Shown piece by piece: positions 8,606 to 17,655 of a DNA stretch of 64,000 nucleotides (the stretch's first letter is position 1; every line of letters starts with the position of its first letter). The notes beneath the pieces were generated by a model. It had not been told where the DNA came from. It saw only the letters and a list, made by a program, of their open reading frames with translations, and did no database searches. Source of the DNA: Aeoliella sp052161615 (GTDB lineage Bacteria > Planctomycetota > Planctomycetia > Pirellulales > Lacipirellulaceae); NCBI RefSeq assembly GCF_052161615.1, contig NZ_CP197417.1, positions 2,480,001 to 2,544,000 on the forward strand. The letters are read 5' to 3'. Made by a program: the position numbers and the translations under genes.

Positions 8606-9964
8606 ATGCTGAGACATCTTTGGTGCAGTGCCTTTGCCGCGCTCTTGGTGCTGGGTTCTTGTGCAAGTGCGTGCGACTTTTGTGGCCATGACCACTCAGG
8701 GGTATCGTTCTGCCCGTGGAGTGCCGCGTGCCCTGACGAGTTCAACACTGCCGACGACACAAGTCCCCCCGACCCCTACTTCTTGCAAAACAACGGCTGG
8801 ACCTCGACCGCGTCGGGGGGCTCGGCTCTGGGGGCTCCGGCGACCATTACTTGGAGCATCGTCCCCGATGGCACCGTGCTCCCTCGCGGAGTGGGAGAAC
8901 CGGCCAGCAATAGCAATCTACGGCAGATGCTCGACAACCTCTACAACGGCGGAATGTCGCCGGGCGGCTCGGACCTAACGCAGCGGACCTGGTTTCCGCT
9001 CTTCAAGTCGGCGTTCGATCGCTGGAGCGAAGTCGCCGGCATCACGTACATCTACGAGCCCAATGACGATGGACAGTCGGTCCCAAATTTCACGGGTGTA
9101 CTGGGTGTTCGAGGCGACCATCGAATCGGTGGCCACTTCATTGATGGCGACGTTCGGCCGAGCGTGCTGGCGTACAACTATTATCCCAACACGTCCGACA
9201 TGGTGATCGACACTTCGGAAGTTACCATCTTCGGCAACCCCGAGAAGAATTACCTGCGTTTCCGGCAGACATTGATGCACGAGATTGGGCATGGACTCGG
9301 CATTGCGCACGTCGAGTCGAACGATAGCTTCATCTTGATGGAACCCACGCTCGATGTGACGTTCGAGGGTCCGCAGTTCGACGACATCCTGGCCGCTCAT
9401 CGCCTGTATGGTGACATTTATGAGAAGGGTGTCGGAAACCAATCCTACTTGACTGCCACGGACCTGGGACCCGTCTCGCTTCAGCAATCAATCCTGATTG
9501 GCGAGGACGCTGTCGATCAGCGTGTCGAGATGGCGGACGTCGACTTCGTGAGCATCGACGCCACTGGCGATACCGATTTCTACAAGTTCACGATCACGAC
9601 GCCGCTGCGAATTGATTTGGAGCTTACACCGCTAGGGCCGACTTACACTCAAGGCCCCCAGGGGGGAACGCAAACATCTTTCAACGCGGCCGCCCTAAGC
9701 AACCTGACGCTTGCCCTCTTCGCGACCGATGGAATCAGCATGCTGGCGTTCGCCAACGACACCAGCATCGGGCAGCCCGAGATGCTACTCGACCAGCATC
9801 TGTTCGACGCGGGAACCTACTACGTTCGCGTGATGGGCCTCCAGAACGCGGCCCAGATGTATCAGCTGAGCATCACCGCCGTGCCGGAGCCCTCGGCCCT
9901 AGTGATTTTGTTCCTGGGCGTGGTGGGGCTGGTTGGCGGCGCATCGCGACGGCGAATTCGCTAA
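8606..9964 (+). CDS. Matrixin-like zinc metalloprotease with PEP-CTERM sorting signal
   Basis: A 452-residue exported protein. It has a signal peptide (residues 1-22), a Cys/His-rich short segment, then a metzincin catalytic domain with HEIGHGLGIAH at about 225-235 supplying the three zinc histidines and catalytic Glu, followed by the Met-turn in FILMEPT. A beta-rich domain around 310-420 (DTDFYKFTITTPLRIDLEL) resembles a pre-peptidase C-terminal domain. The end is a PEP-CTERM tail: VPEP, a hydrophobic segment and a basic SRRRIR terminus. PEP-CTERM proteins are cut and sorted by exosortase; none is encoded in the window. Likely a surface or secreted protease. The ATG at 8606 follows GGAG by seven bases. 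Confidence 0.88.
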   Translation: MLRHLWCSAFAALLVLGSCASACDFCGHDHSGVSFCPWSAACPDEFNTADDTSPPDPYFLQNNGWTSTASGGSALGAPATITWSIVPDGTVLPRGVGEPASNSNLRQMLDNLYNGGMSPGGSDLTQRTWFPLFKSAFDRWSEVAGITYIYEPNDDGQSVPNFTGVLGVRGDHRIGGHFIDGDVRPSVLAYNYYPNTSDMVIDTSEVTIFGNPEKNYLRFRQTLMHEIGHGLGIAHVESNDSFILMEPTLDVTFEGPQFDDILAAHRLYGDIYEKGVGNQSYLTATDLGPVSLQQSILIGEDAVDQRVEMADVDFVSIDATGDTDFYKFTITTPLRIDLELTPLGPTYTQGPQGGTQTSFNAAALSNLTLALFATDGISMLAFANDTSIGQPEMLLDQHLFDAGTYYVRVMGLQNAAQMYQLSITAVPEPSALVILFLGVVGLVGGASRRRIR

Positions 9965-10095
9965 GTTTCCCGAGCAATTCCCCACCGCTGGTGCAGCGAA
10001 ATCGCCGCTCGGCCATTTTCTGGGGCTCCCATTTCGCGCGAAGTGCGTAGAATAGGGGAGCAATTTGCCGACATCCGAAACCAGGAGACTTTCGC

Positions 10096-10803
10096 ATGGC
10101 GATTCACCGGAATCCACCCCTCCAGCTCGCATGCCTCGCGCTATCAGCCTTCGTGGCGTTTGCAGGCAGCAGCACGGCCACGGCGCAACTGATGCCCGCC
10201 GACAAAACCGTTACGCACACACAGCCGCCTAAGGAAACGTTGAGGAAGAAAATGGAACAAGCAACTTTTGGCGGCGGCTGTTTTTGGTGCACCGAGGCGG
10301 TGTTCCTGGAACTCGAAGGGGTCGAGAAGGTCGTTAGTGGCTACAGCGGCGGTCACGTCGAAAATCCCACCTACCAGCAGGTCTGCACCGCGACCACCGG
10401 CCACGCCGAGGTGATTCAGATTGAATACGACCCCGAAAAGGTGAGCTTCGAGGAGTTACTCGAAGTTCACTTCAAAACGCATGATCCTACCTCGCTCAAC
10501 CAGCAGGGGGCCGATGTCGGACCGCAGTACCGAAGCGCCGTGTTCTATCATACGCCCGAGCAAAAAGAGACGACCGAGCGGATCATCAAGGCTTTGAACG
10601 AAGAGAAGGCCTACCGCCGCCCGATTGTCACCGAGGTGACGGAGTTTACGAAGTTTTGGCCCGCTGAAGACTACCACCAAAACTACTACGCCCAAAACGG
10701 TAACGCCAACCCCTACTGCCGGGCGGTGGTAAAGCCGAAGGTCGACAAGTTCCGCAAGGTGTTTAAGGACAAGTTGAAGAAGCCGGAAGAAGCGGCGAAG
10801 TAG
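10096..10803 (+). CDS. msrA: Peptide-methionine (S)-S-oxide reductase, exported form
   Basis: A 235-residue MsrA with an N-terminal signal peptide (LACLALSAFVAFAGSSTATAQ). The catalytic motif GGCFWCTE lies at about residues 60-67, with Cys62 as nucleophile. The family segments EGVEKVVSGYSGGHVENPTY, TTGHAEVIQIEYDP, FKTHDPTSLNQQGADVGPQYRS and EDYHQNYYAQN all follow. MsrA repairs oxidised methionine S-sulfoxide using thioredoxin-type reductants; the leader suggests it works outside the cytoplasm. An AGGAG ribosome site precedes the ATG. No MsrB partner is adjacent. The C terminus is Lys-rich. Confidence 0.95.
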   Translation: MAIHRNPPLQLACLALSAFVAFAGSSTATAQLMPADKTVTHTQPPKETLRKKMEQATFGGGCFWCTEAVFLELEGVEKVVSGYSGGHVENPTYQQVCTATTGHAEVIQIEYDPEKVSFEELLEVHFKTHDPTSLNQQGADVGPQYRSAVFYHTPEQKETTERIIKALNEEKAYRRPIVTEVTEFTKFWPAEDYHQNYYAQNGNANPYCRAVVKPKVDKFRKVFKDKLKKPEEAAK

Positions 10804-10846
10804 TGACGTCTCCTGGCGAGGATACGCGTATGACGCCAAAGGGCAA

Positions 10847-10884
10847 CCCGACCATTTGTGGGAACCCCGACCATTTGTGAGAAC
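10847..10884 (+). repeat. Two tandem 19-base direct repeats before the SMI1-like gene
   Basis: The unit CCCGACCATTTGTGGGAAC (10847-10865) is followed directly by CCCGACCATTTGTGAGAAC (10866-10884), one mismatch in 19. It ends four bases before the ATG of the next gene, where a ribosome site would be. Confidence 0.9.
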
Positions 10885-10888
10885 ACTG

Positions 10889-11464
10889 ATGAGTAGGCTC
10901 GCCGATGCATGGAATGCGTTGGAACAAGAGGTACTTAAGAGAATTTCCGAGGCCAAGGCTGCTTCGACACCTCCTGCGCCGCGAGCAGATATTACGCTGG
11001 CGGAAGGCATTTACGGGCGATCCTACCCAATTGAGCTGAAAGAGCTTTATCACATCCACAACGGGTACAATGTCTCAGGTTACCTCCCAAGCAGGTTTAG
11101 TGCTTCAAGAGCTTGCGAGTTTGGCGTGATGCCTGCGAAAGAGGCAGCCGAAATCTGGCAGCTCTACATGGAACAAAGCCCCTCCGCGAGAGCGATATTC
11201 TGGTTGCCTTCCGTGGTCCGCACCATCCTAAGCGAGTTCTTTTACCCAGCTTCAGAGCAACTATGGAATCCGAAGTGGATTCCATTTGCTGAGAACGGAG
11301 CCGGCGATGTTCTTTTCGTCGATACCTCTCGACGGAACCGCGTAGGCGAATACAGCCACGAGACACGGGAAACTCGATTCGTAGCTCGATCCTTAAGCAA
11401 GTACTTTCTAGATACGGCTGAGAAAATGGCCAAAGGTAAGATTCAACCTTTCAACGTATCGTAA
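10889..11464 (+). CDS. SMI1/KNR4-like protein
   Basis: A 191-residue protein from ATG 10889; the frame is open a little further upstream through the tandem repeat. LAEGIYGRSYPIELKELYHIHNG matches the opening of the SMI1/KNR4 fold (Leu-Pro-x-x-Y/F-x-x-hydrophobic). WIPFAENGAGDVLFVDTS is the characteristic later strand ending in a Gly-Asp. FVARSLSKYFLDTAEKMA is the C-terminal helix. In bacteria this fold is common in immunity proteins that neutralise toxins, but many stand-alone copies have no known partner. No toxin gene is adjacent here. The gene has a lower GC content than its neighbours, which may hint at transfer. Confidence 0.7.
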   Translation: MSRLADAWNALEQEVLKRISEAKAASTPPAPRADITLAEGIYGRSYPIELKELYHIHNGYNVSGYLPSRFSASRACEFGVMPAKEAAEIWQLYMEQSPSARAIFWLPSVVRTILSEFFYPASEQLWNPKWIPFAENGAGDVLFVDTSRRNRVGEYSHETRETRFVARSLSKYFLDTAEKMAKGKIQPFNVS

Positions 11465-11490
11465 GCACTGCTTTCTCTCGTTATTTCAGT

Positions 11491-14400
11491 CTAGGCCTCG
11501 TAGCCCAAATTCGGCGATAGCCATCGCTCGACTTCGGCGACGCTCATTCCTTTACGTCGCGCGTAGTCCTCGACCTGTTCCTTCGTAATGCGATCCACCG
11601 AGAAGTATCGCGCCTCGGGGTGGGCGAAGTACAGACCGCTGACGCTCGCTGCCGGGTGCATAGCGTAGTGCTCGGTGAGCGTAATGCCCGTCGCGGCTTC
11701 CGCGTCCAGCAGCTTGAACAGCGTTGGCTTCTCGGTGTGGTCGGGCTGCGCGGGGTAACCGGCGGCCGGTCGGATGCCACGGTACTTCTCTTCGATCATG
11801 TCTTCTTTGGACAGGGACTCGGCCTTGCCGTAGCCCCACTCGCGCCGCACGCGGGCGTGTAGCGCCTCGGCGAAAGCTTCGGCCAAGCGGTCGGCAACGG
11901 CCTTGATCATGATCGAGTTGTAGTCGTCGTGATCGGCATTGAACGCAGCGGCTAGCTCGTCGCAGCCAAGACCTGCGGTCACCGCGAAACCACCGATGTA
12001 GTCCACGCGGCCCGAGTCGATCGGTGCGATGAAGTCGGCGAGCGAGTAGTAGGTCGTTGTGCCCTTACGCTCCCACTGCTGTCGCAGGCCGTGGAAGCGA
12101 ACCACATCGCCAGTTTCGAGCTGGCTGGTGTCGATCAAGATATCGTTGCCGTCGCTATTCGCGGGCCAAAATCCGTACACACCTTTGGCCACGAGCAGCT
12201 TCTCGGCGATCACGCGATCGAGTAGCTCGTTCGCGTCGTCGTACAAGCTCTTAGCATGCGCGCCTAGGTTCGGATCGTTGAAGATTCGCGGGTACTTTCC
12301 CTTTAACTCCCAGGTCATGAAGAACGGTGACCAATCGATGTACTCCCGAAGCTCGGTAAGCGGGAAATCGTCGAGCACTCGCGTCCCGATGAACTCGGGT
12401 GTCGGGATGTCGACGGTGGCCCAGTCGCAGGTGAACCGCTTCGCCTTCGCATCGGCGTACGGCGTAAGCGTGACCGATTGGCGCTTGTTGTAGCTTTCCT
12501 TCAGTTCGGCTTGCAGCTTGAGATTCTCTTCTGCCAGCTTGGGCCGCTGCTCGGGATTCATGATTTTCTCAACCACCGGCACGCTTCGCGAGGCGTCGAC
12601 CACGTGAAACACGGGGTGCGAATAGTGCGGCGCGATCTTCACGGCCGTGTGCTTGGCGCTAGTCGTTGCACCGCCAATCAACAGTGGCAGATCGAAGTCG
12701 AGCCGCTCCATTTCCTTGGCGACGTGGGCCATCTCGTCGAGGCTCGGAGTAATGAGCCCCGAGAGGCCGATCATGTCGACGTTCTCTTCTTTGGCCCTTT
12801 CGAGGATGCTCTCGCACGAGCACATCACGCCCATGTCGATTACTTCGAAGTTATTGCAGCCGAGCACCACGCCGACAATGTTCTTACCAATGTCGTGCAC
12901 GTCCCCCTTCACAGTGGCCATCAACACCCTGCCGCGGCTGGTACCCGTGTCGCCGGCTGCCTCTTTCTCGGCTTCCATGTAGGGCATCAGGTAAGCGACC
13001 GACTTCTTCATCACGCGGGCCGACTTCACCACCTGAGGTAGGAACATCTTCCCGGCGCCGAACAAGTCGCCGACCACGCTCATGCCATCCATCAGCGGGC
13101 CTTCGATGATCGATAGGCACTTTTCGTATTTTTGCCGCGCTTCCTCGGTGTCTTCGTCAATGTACTTGACGATGCCCTTCACCAGCGCGTGCTTCAGCCG
13201 CTCTTCGACGGAACCCTTCCGCCATTCTTCCTCATCGACGGCAACGCCTTCAACGCCGCGATTCTTGATCGACTCGGCGAAGTCGACCAGTCGCTCGGTG
13301 GCGTCGGGACGGCGATTGAGAATCACGTCCTCGACCAATTCCTTCAGCTCGGGTTCGATCTCGTCGTAGATCACAAGCTGCCCGGCGTTGACGATGCCCA
13401 TGTCCATGCCGGCGGCCACAGCGTGGTACAAGAACACGCTGTGGATCGCTTCGCGCACCGGGTCGTTGCCGCGGAACGAGAACGACACGTTCGACACGCC
13501 ACCCGACACGTGGACACCCGGGCATTCCTGCTTGATGCGGCGTGTCGCGTTGATGAAATCAACCGCGTAGTTGTTGTGCTCCTCGATACCGGTCGCCACG
13601 GTAAGGATGTTGGGGTCGAAGATAATGTCTTCGGCGGGGAAGTCGAGCTTCGAGCGAAGAAGATCATAAGCCCGCTTGCAGATGCGAACCTTCTCGTCTT
13701 CGGTCGCCGCTTGGCCTACCTCGTCAAACGCCATGACCACCACTGCAGCACCGTAACGCCGGCAGAGGCCTGCGCGTTCGAGGAACTTTTCCTCGCCGTC
13801 TTTCAAGCTAATCGAGTTGACAATCGACTTGCCTTGCACCGATTGCAGGCCTGCTTCGATCACTTCCCACTTGCTGCTGTCCACCATCACCGGGACAGCG
13901 GCCACTTCGCCTTCGCCGGCCAGGAGACGTAGGTAGCGAACGATTTCGGCTTCGCTGTCCAGAAGGCCTTCGTCCATGTTGACGTCGATCACGTTCGCGC
14001 CATTTTGCACCTGCTCGGTAGCGACTTCGACGGCGTCTTCGTACTTCGCATCTTTGATAAGCCGCGCAAACTTCCGACTGCCGGTCACGTTGCTCCGCTC
14101 GCCGATCATCAAGAAGTTGCTGTCGGGGCGCAGCTCAAGCGGTTGCGTGCCGCTGAGGCGGAGTCGCGGCGCAACGGTCGATCGTTTGTGGGGCTTCATG
14201 CCTTTCATCCGGTCGACGATGGCCGCGATGTGAGCGGGTGACGTGCCACAGCATCCACCCACAATGTTTACCCAGCCTTGCTCGCCAAACTCGCCGACGA
14301 CCTTCGCCATGTCAGCGGGACCTAGGTCGAACTGTCCCATTTCGTTGGGGAGTCCCGCGTTGGCGTGGCAACTTACATAGGCCGTGGAAACCTGCTGAAG

Positions 14401-15201
14401 CACTTCTATGTGCGGCCGCATGATGTCGGGCCCGAGTGCGCAGTTCATGCCGACCGAAAGCATCGGGAAGTGCTCGATCGAATTCCAGAAGGCTTCGATA
14501 GACTGCCCCGACACGAAGGTGCCGCCACCCTTGTCGAATGTCCCCGAAACCATTACCGGCACGCGATTGCCACTATCGAGGAAGTATTTATCGATAGCGA
14601 ACAGGCAGGCCTTGAGATTGAGCGTATCGATCACTGTCTCGGGCATCAGAATGTCGATGCCGGCTTCGACCATGGCCTGAACCTGGACGTAGTACGAGTC
14701 GACCATCTGCATGAACGTCACATCGCGATGGCCTGGATCTTCGACGCTGGTCGAAATGGCCATCTGCTTGGACGTGGGGCCAATCGAACCGGCAACGAAC
14801 CGGGGTTTGTCGGGCGTCTTTTCGGTGAACTCGGCACAAGCTTGTTTGGCGAGATGGACGGCGGCCGCATTGAGCTCGCGGGCCAGTTCCTCGGGATTGT
14901 TAAACTCGAAGTCGCCCATGCCGACGGGACTAGCCCCGAACGTGTTGGTTTCGACGATGTCCGCACCAGCGGCCAAGTAGTTGCGGTGGATCGTGAGCTG
15001 CGCCTCGGGCTGGGTGAGGCAGATCATGTCCGCGAAATTCTTCAGGTCCTTGTGGTGGTCGGCAAACCGCTCGCCCCGCACCTCGGCTTCGCCAATACCA
15101 AGGGCCTGCACCTGGGTACCCGTCGCTCCGTCGAGGAACAAGATTCGACGCTCGAGCAAGTCCTTCAGTTCGTCCGTACGATCCACAACCGAGTTGGTCA
15201 T
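11491..15201 (-). CDS. metH: Cobalamin-dependent methionine synthase
   Basis: A 1236-residue full-length MetH from ATG 15201; the frame is open to 15369 but the family N terminus begins here (ELKDLLERRILFLDGATGTQ). Domains in order are: homocysteine-binding barrel (about 1-330; zinc ligands Cys253 and Cys317-Cys318 in VGGCCGT), pterin-binding barrel (about 355-615; NFLMIGERSNVTGSRKF), cobalamin cap and B12 domain (about 650-900; GDVHDIGKN with axial His769), and the C-terminal AdoMet reactivation domain (about 930-1236; RGIRPAAGYPAQPDHTEK). It transfers methyl from methyltetrahydrofolate to homocysteine through methylcobalamin. The gene is monocistronic, with a 570-base upstream region that contains GC-rich hairpins. 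Confidence 0.97.
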   Translation of the reverse strand: MTNSVVDRTDELKDLLERRILFLDGATGTQVQALGIGEAEVRGERFADHHKDLKNFADMICLTQPEAQLTIHRNYLAAGADIVETNTFGASPVGMGDFEFNNPEELARELNAAAVHLAKQACAEFTEKTPDKPRFVAGSIGPTSKQMAISTSVEDPGHRDVTFMQMVDSYYVQVQAMVEAGIDILMPETVIDTLNLKACLFAIDKYFLDSGNRVPVMVSGTFDKGGGTFVSGQSIEAFWNSIEHFPMLSVGMNCALGPDIMRPHIEVLQQVSTAYVSCHANAGLPNEMGQFDLGPADMAKVVGEFGEQGWVNIVGGCCGTSPAHIAAIVDRMKGMKPHKRSTVAPRLRLSGTQPLELRPDSNFLMIGERSNVTGSRKFARLIKDAKYEDAVEVATEQVQNGANVIDVNMDEGLLDSEAEIVRYLRLLAGEGEVAAVPVMVDSSKWEVIEAGLQSVQGKSIVNSISLKDGEEKFLERAGLCRRYGAAVVVMAFDEVGQAATEDEKVRICKRAYDLLRSKLDFPAEDIIFDPNILTVATGIEEHNNYAVDFINATRRIKQECPGVHVSGGVSNVSFSFRGNDPVREAIHSVFLYHAVAAGMDMGIVNAGQLVIYDEIEPELKELVEDVILNRRPDATERLVDFAESIKNRGVEGVAVDEEEWRKGSVEERLKHALVKGIVKYIDEDTEEARQKYEKCLSIIEGPLMDGMSVVGDLFGAGKMFLPQVVKSARVMKKSVAYLMPYMEAEKEAAGDTGTSRGRVLMATVKGDVHDIGKNIVGVVLGCNNFEVIDMGVMCSCESILERAKEENVDMIGLSGLITPSLDEMAHVAKEMERLDFDLPLLIGGATTSAKHTAVKIAPHYSHPVFHVVDASRSVPVVEKIMNPEQRPKLAEENLKLQAELKESYNKRQSVTLTPYADAKAKRFTCDWATVDIPTPEFIGTRVLDDFPLTELREYIDWSPFFMTWELKGKYPRIFNDPNLGAHAKSLYDDANELLDRVIAEKLLVAKGVYGFWPANSDGNDILIDTSQLETGDVVRFHGLRQQWERKGTTTYYSLADFIAPIDSGRVDYIGGFAVTAGLGCDELAAAFNADHDDYNSIMIKAVADRLAEAFAEALHARVRREWGYGKAESLSKEDMIEEKYRGIRPAAGYPAQPDHTEKPTLFKLLDAEAATGITLTEHYAMHPAASVSGLYFAHPEARYFSVDRITKEQVEDYARRKGMSVAEVERWLSPNLGYEA

Positions 15202-15775
15202 CAAGTTCTCTAGCAGTGAAAGTCCTGTGCCCGACCGCCGCACGGCCCGGGAAATTAAACCCTCTATGATACCAGGAAACCTGCCGCTTCCTAACCCTCT
15301 AAGACACGGCTCGGCGGCCCCAAGTTCGGGCAGGCCAAGGCGTTCTGTCGCCAAGAACAGCGTCCGCAAGCTGGGCGTAGCGTGGACTGCTCCGATCTAC
15401 TGAACGAGGGTCGAAATGTCGGAGTTCGAGGCCCACACCTCGCCGGTCCTACCTGGGCAAGTCCGATCGTGGGGAGAAGTCGTGTGCCTCGATCCCCTTG
15501 CGTGGCGTTTATCCGGCGAGGCCAACGCACTCCCGACCGGGATACCCAAGCCTCCCGGTTGGAAGTGTGAGCGGGGCATGCCAACAACGCCTTTCTGGCT
15601 AATGGTACCTATATTGTTCCAGTGTAATATTGGCAAAACTTCTAATTGAGTGGTATTTTGTGCTTGATTTGGTTAAGGTTTAGTTGGTGAAAACCAGACG
15701 CTGTCAGGCGAATCATTACTCGCGACGAACTACCCGCTACCAATAAAGCGTCACTTTCTCTAACAGGCACCACTC
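15202..15775. other. Long intergenic region between metH and the GH172 gene with GC-rich hairpins
   Basis: This gap separates divergent genes. Between about 15420 and 15600 there are several strong hairpins, for example CCGGGA/TCCCGG arms near 15535-15560 and a GCGTTGGC/CGCCACGC pair near 15500-15527. The stretch 15600-15760 is AT-rich and is a likely promoter zone for the rightward gene. I could not match a B12, SAM or SAH riboswitch consensus. A minus-strand frame at 15397-15636 is open but unrecognised. Confidence 0.5.
15608..15633. promoter_or_regulatory. Inverted repeat, possible operator
   Basis: Arms CCTATATT (15608-15615) and AATATTGG (15626-15633) form a near-perfect inverted repeat in an AT-rich stretch about 140 bases before the GH172 gene. 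A regulator is not known. Confidence 0.3.
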
Positions 15776-16933
15776 ATGCACTATCGACTCTGGCTATTCT
15801 CAATCACGGCGACCCTCACCATCTCCGCAGCCAGTGCCCAACCGCCGCTTGGAAGTGACCTATTTCAGGTCGATAACCAAGTCCTTTCCCGTTCCATTTC
15901 GTCCGAGAACCTAACAGGGGAACCTGGCGAGGGGGGTAAGGCGGCGAGCGAACTCGGTGTCGGAAGGAAGGGATCTCCGCGATTCAGCTTGGCTCCCGGA
16001 CAAACCAACGAGCTCTGCGACATCGAGGGCTCAGGCACCATCCGACATATTTGGATGACCGGAACTTGGTCTCGCAATCGGAATGCTCCGATGTTGCGAA
16101 ACCTCGTCCTGCGAGTCTACTGGGATGGGCAGGAGCATCCGAGCATCGAGTGTCCCCTCGGCGATTTCATGGGAAGCGCGCATTCCAGGTCGGTATCCTA
16201 TCAATCCGCCGTCCACTCGATTGGCGAAAAGGAAGCCTTCAACTTCTGGCTTCCGATGCCTTTCCGAAGTCGTGCTCGATTTACGCTGACTAACGAAGGC
16301 GATCTGCCATGCGAGGTCTACTACACGATCAATTACACATTGAACGAGAAGCATGAAGAGAACGTCGGCCGGCTGCACACCAACTTCCGCCGCGCCAACC
16401 CGACGACTATCAAGGAAGACTTCGAACTGGTTCCAAAGCGGACGGGAATGGGGCGTTACTTAGGTACCGTGATGGGAATTCGAACCCTACATCCAGGCTG
16501 GTGGGGCGAGGGAGAGGTCAAGGTCTACATGGACGGCGACACCGATTTTCCGACCCTCTGTGGAACCGGAGCCGAGGATTACGTCGGCCTGTCGTACGGT
16601 ATCCAGAATACGATGCACCTGTATCACGGATGCAGCTTGCTGGAGAAATCGAAGCAGAAGTTCGACCAGCTAGATATCCCCAATAAAAAGGACGTGAAGG
16701 TTCCTATGTCCTACATTTCCATGTATCGGTGGCACCTGCCCGACCCCATTTACTGGAAGAAGGAGTGCCGCATCACGATTCAGCAGATTGGCTGCTGCTA
16801 CTACGAGCGGCAAGACGACTGGTCAGCGGCTTCGTTCTGGTACGAGCCCGTCCCGAGTGCCCCGCTTGGCCCGTTTCCTTCCGCCAAAGATCGGGGCGCG
16901 GACCTTGAGTTCCTATTGAATCCAAAGAAGTAA
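15776..16933 (+). CDS. Exported DUF2961 / glycoside hydrolase family 172 protein
   Basis: A 385-residue protein with a signal peptide (residues 1-22, ending AASAQ). The DUF2961 core shows GSGTIRHIWMTG, LVLRVYWDGQEHPSIECPLGDFMG, FWLPMPFRSRARFTLTNE, YTINYTLN, GWWGEGEVKVYMDGDTDFPTLCGTGAEDY and MYRWHLPDPIYW. All are hallmark segments; the Gly-Thr-Gly-x-Glu-Asp-Tyr motif carries a conserved Glu. Characterised GH172 members act on fructose- or arabinofuranose-containing glycans. Planctomycetes carry many DUF2961 copies, whose targets are mostly undefined. Export to the periplasm or outside is predicted. Confidence 0.9.
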   Translation: MHYRLWLFSITATLTISAASAQPPLGSDLFQVDNQVLSRSISSENLTGEPGEGGKAASELGVGRKGSPRFSLAPGQTNELCDIEGSGTIRHIWMTGTWSRNRNAPMLRNLVLRVYWDGQEHPSIECPLGDFMGSAHSRSVSYQSAVHSIGEKEAFNFWLPMPFRSRARFTLTNEGDLPCEVYYTINYTLNEKHEENVGRLHTNFRRANPTTIKEDFELVPKRTGMGRYLGTVMGIRTLHPGWWGEGEVKVYMDGDTDFPTLCGTGAEDYVGLSYGIQNTMHLYHGCSLLEKSKQKFDQLDIPNKKDVKVPMSYISMYRWHLPDPIYWKKECRITIQQIGCCYYERQDDWSAASFWYEPVPSAPLGPFPSAKDRGADLEFLLNPKK

Positions 16934-17046
16934 GTGAAATGTCGCCGTAAGACCGACGTCGCTGTCCCTCGGAGGGTGCCGATGGACCTCACCTACTCGA
17001 CGCGAACGATCGGAGCTCGGGCCGGTTGTCTCGCCCCAAGTGGTTG

Positions 17047-17442
17047 CTACCTTTTTGTCCCACCAAACGCCATTTGAAACACCCTATTGTCTCGTAGCCC
17101 CAATGCCACCCAGACCAAGACGCCAATGATGATGGGAAAGAAGAAATAGTCTTCGACACGGGCATGCGCCCAAACCGCGCCTCCCAAGTAGGCTGACAAT
17201 AAGATGGCGGAGATAAAGGCCGTTTGAGGGACGAGGAAGAGCACGGCGATCGCGATCTCGACGATCCCTACGTAGAATGCCACTTTGTCGGTGATCCCGA
17301 GCTTGCCGAACATATCGCCTTTGCCCTCGAACTCGATAAACTTACCTGGCGCGCTGCCCCCGGCTAAAAACAGCACCAATAGCACGCTTAGGATCCAGCC
17401 GGCGATCTTCGCCTTGGACTTAGGTTGACTAGCATCGCTCAT
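17047..17442 (-). CDS. DoxX-like membrane protein
   Basis: A 131-residue protein with four predicted membrane helices: IAGWILSVLLVLFLAGG, VAFYVGIVEIAIAVLFLVP, TAFISAILLSAYLGGAVWA and FFFPIIIGVLVWVALGLR. The pattern GKFIEFEG after helix 1 and AHARVEDYFFFPI before helix 4 fit the DoxX/SURF4-like family. The frame is open to 17595, but the start at 17442 gives the expected short N terminus. DoxX proteins have been linked to quinone redox chemistry or oxidative stress; no specific role can be read here. Confidence 0.82.
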   Translation of the reverse strand: MSDASQPKSKAKIAGWILSVLLVLFLAGGSAPGKFIEFEGKGDMFGKLGITDKVAFYVGIVEIAIAVLFLVPQTAFISAILLSAYLGGAVWAHARVEDYFFFPIIIGVLVWVALGLRDNRVFQMAFGGTKR

Positions 17443-17655
17443 CGGTTGGGCACACTTGTGGGTGAAGGGGGGCGAAACTGGCGGCAGTATAGCACCCGTG
17501 GGGCTCCGCGCACGACGGGCATTTTGCTGCGCAAATTGGGTGGTTTTTCGGCGTTGAAAGTAGCGCCCCAACTGATCTAATGGAATCGTGGCCAACGATT
17601 CGCCAGATGAGCCGCCTCTTTTTTCTGCCTAAGACCCTCCCTATCGCGCCCTCGC

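Noticed and set aside
15397..15636. 79-residue frame on the minus strand upstream of metH
   Set aside because: Open, but coincides with the hairpin-rich island; codon pattern and composition do not argue for a protein.
15202..15660. B12 or SAM riboswitch upstream of metH
   Set aside because: The hairpins are real, but I could not find the conserved cobalamin box, SAM-I core or SAH-switch words. Reported only as a structured region.
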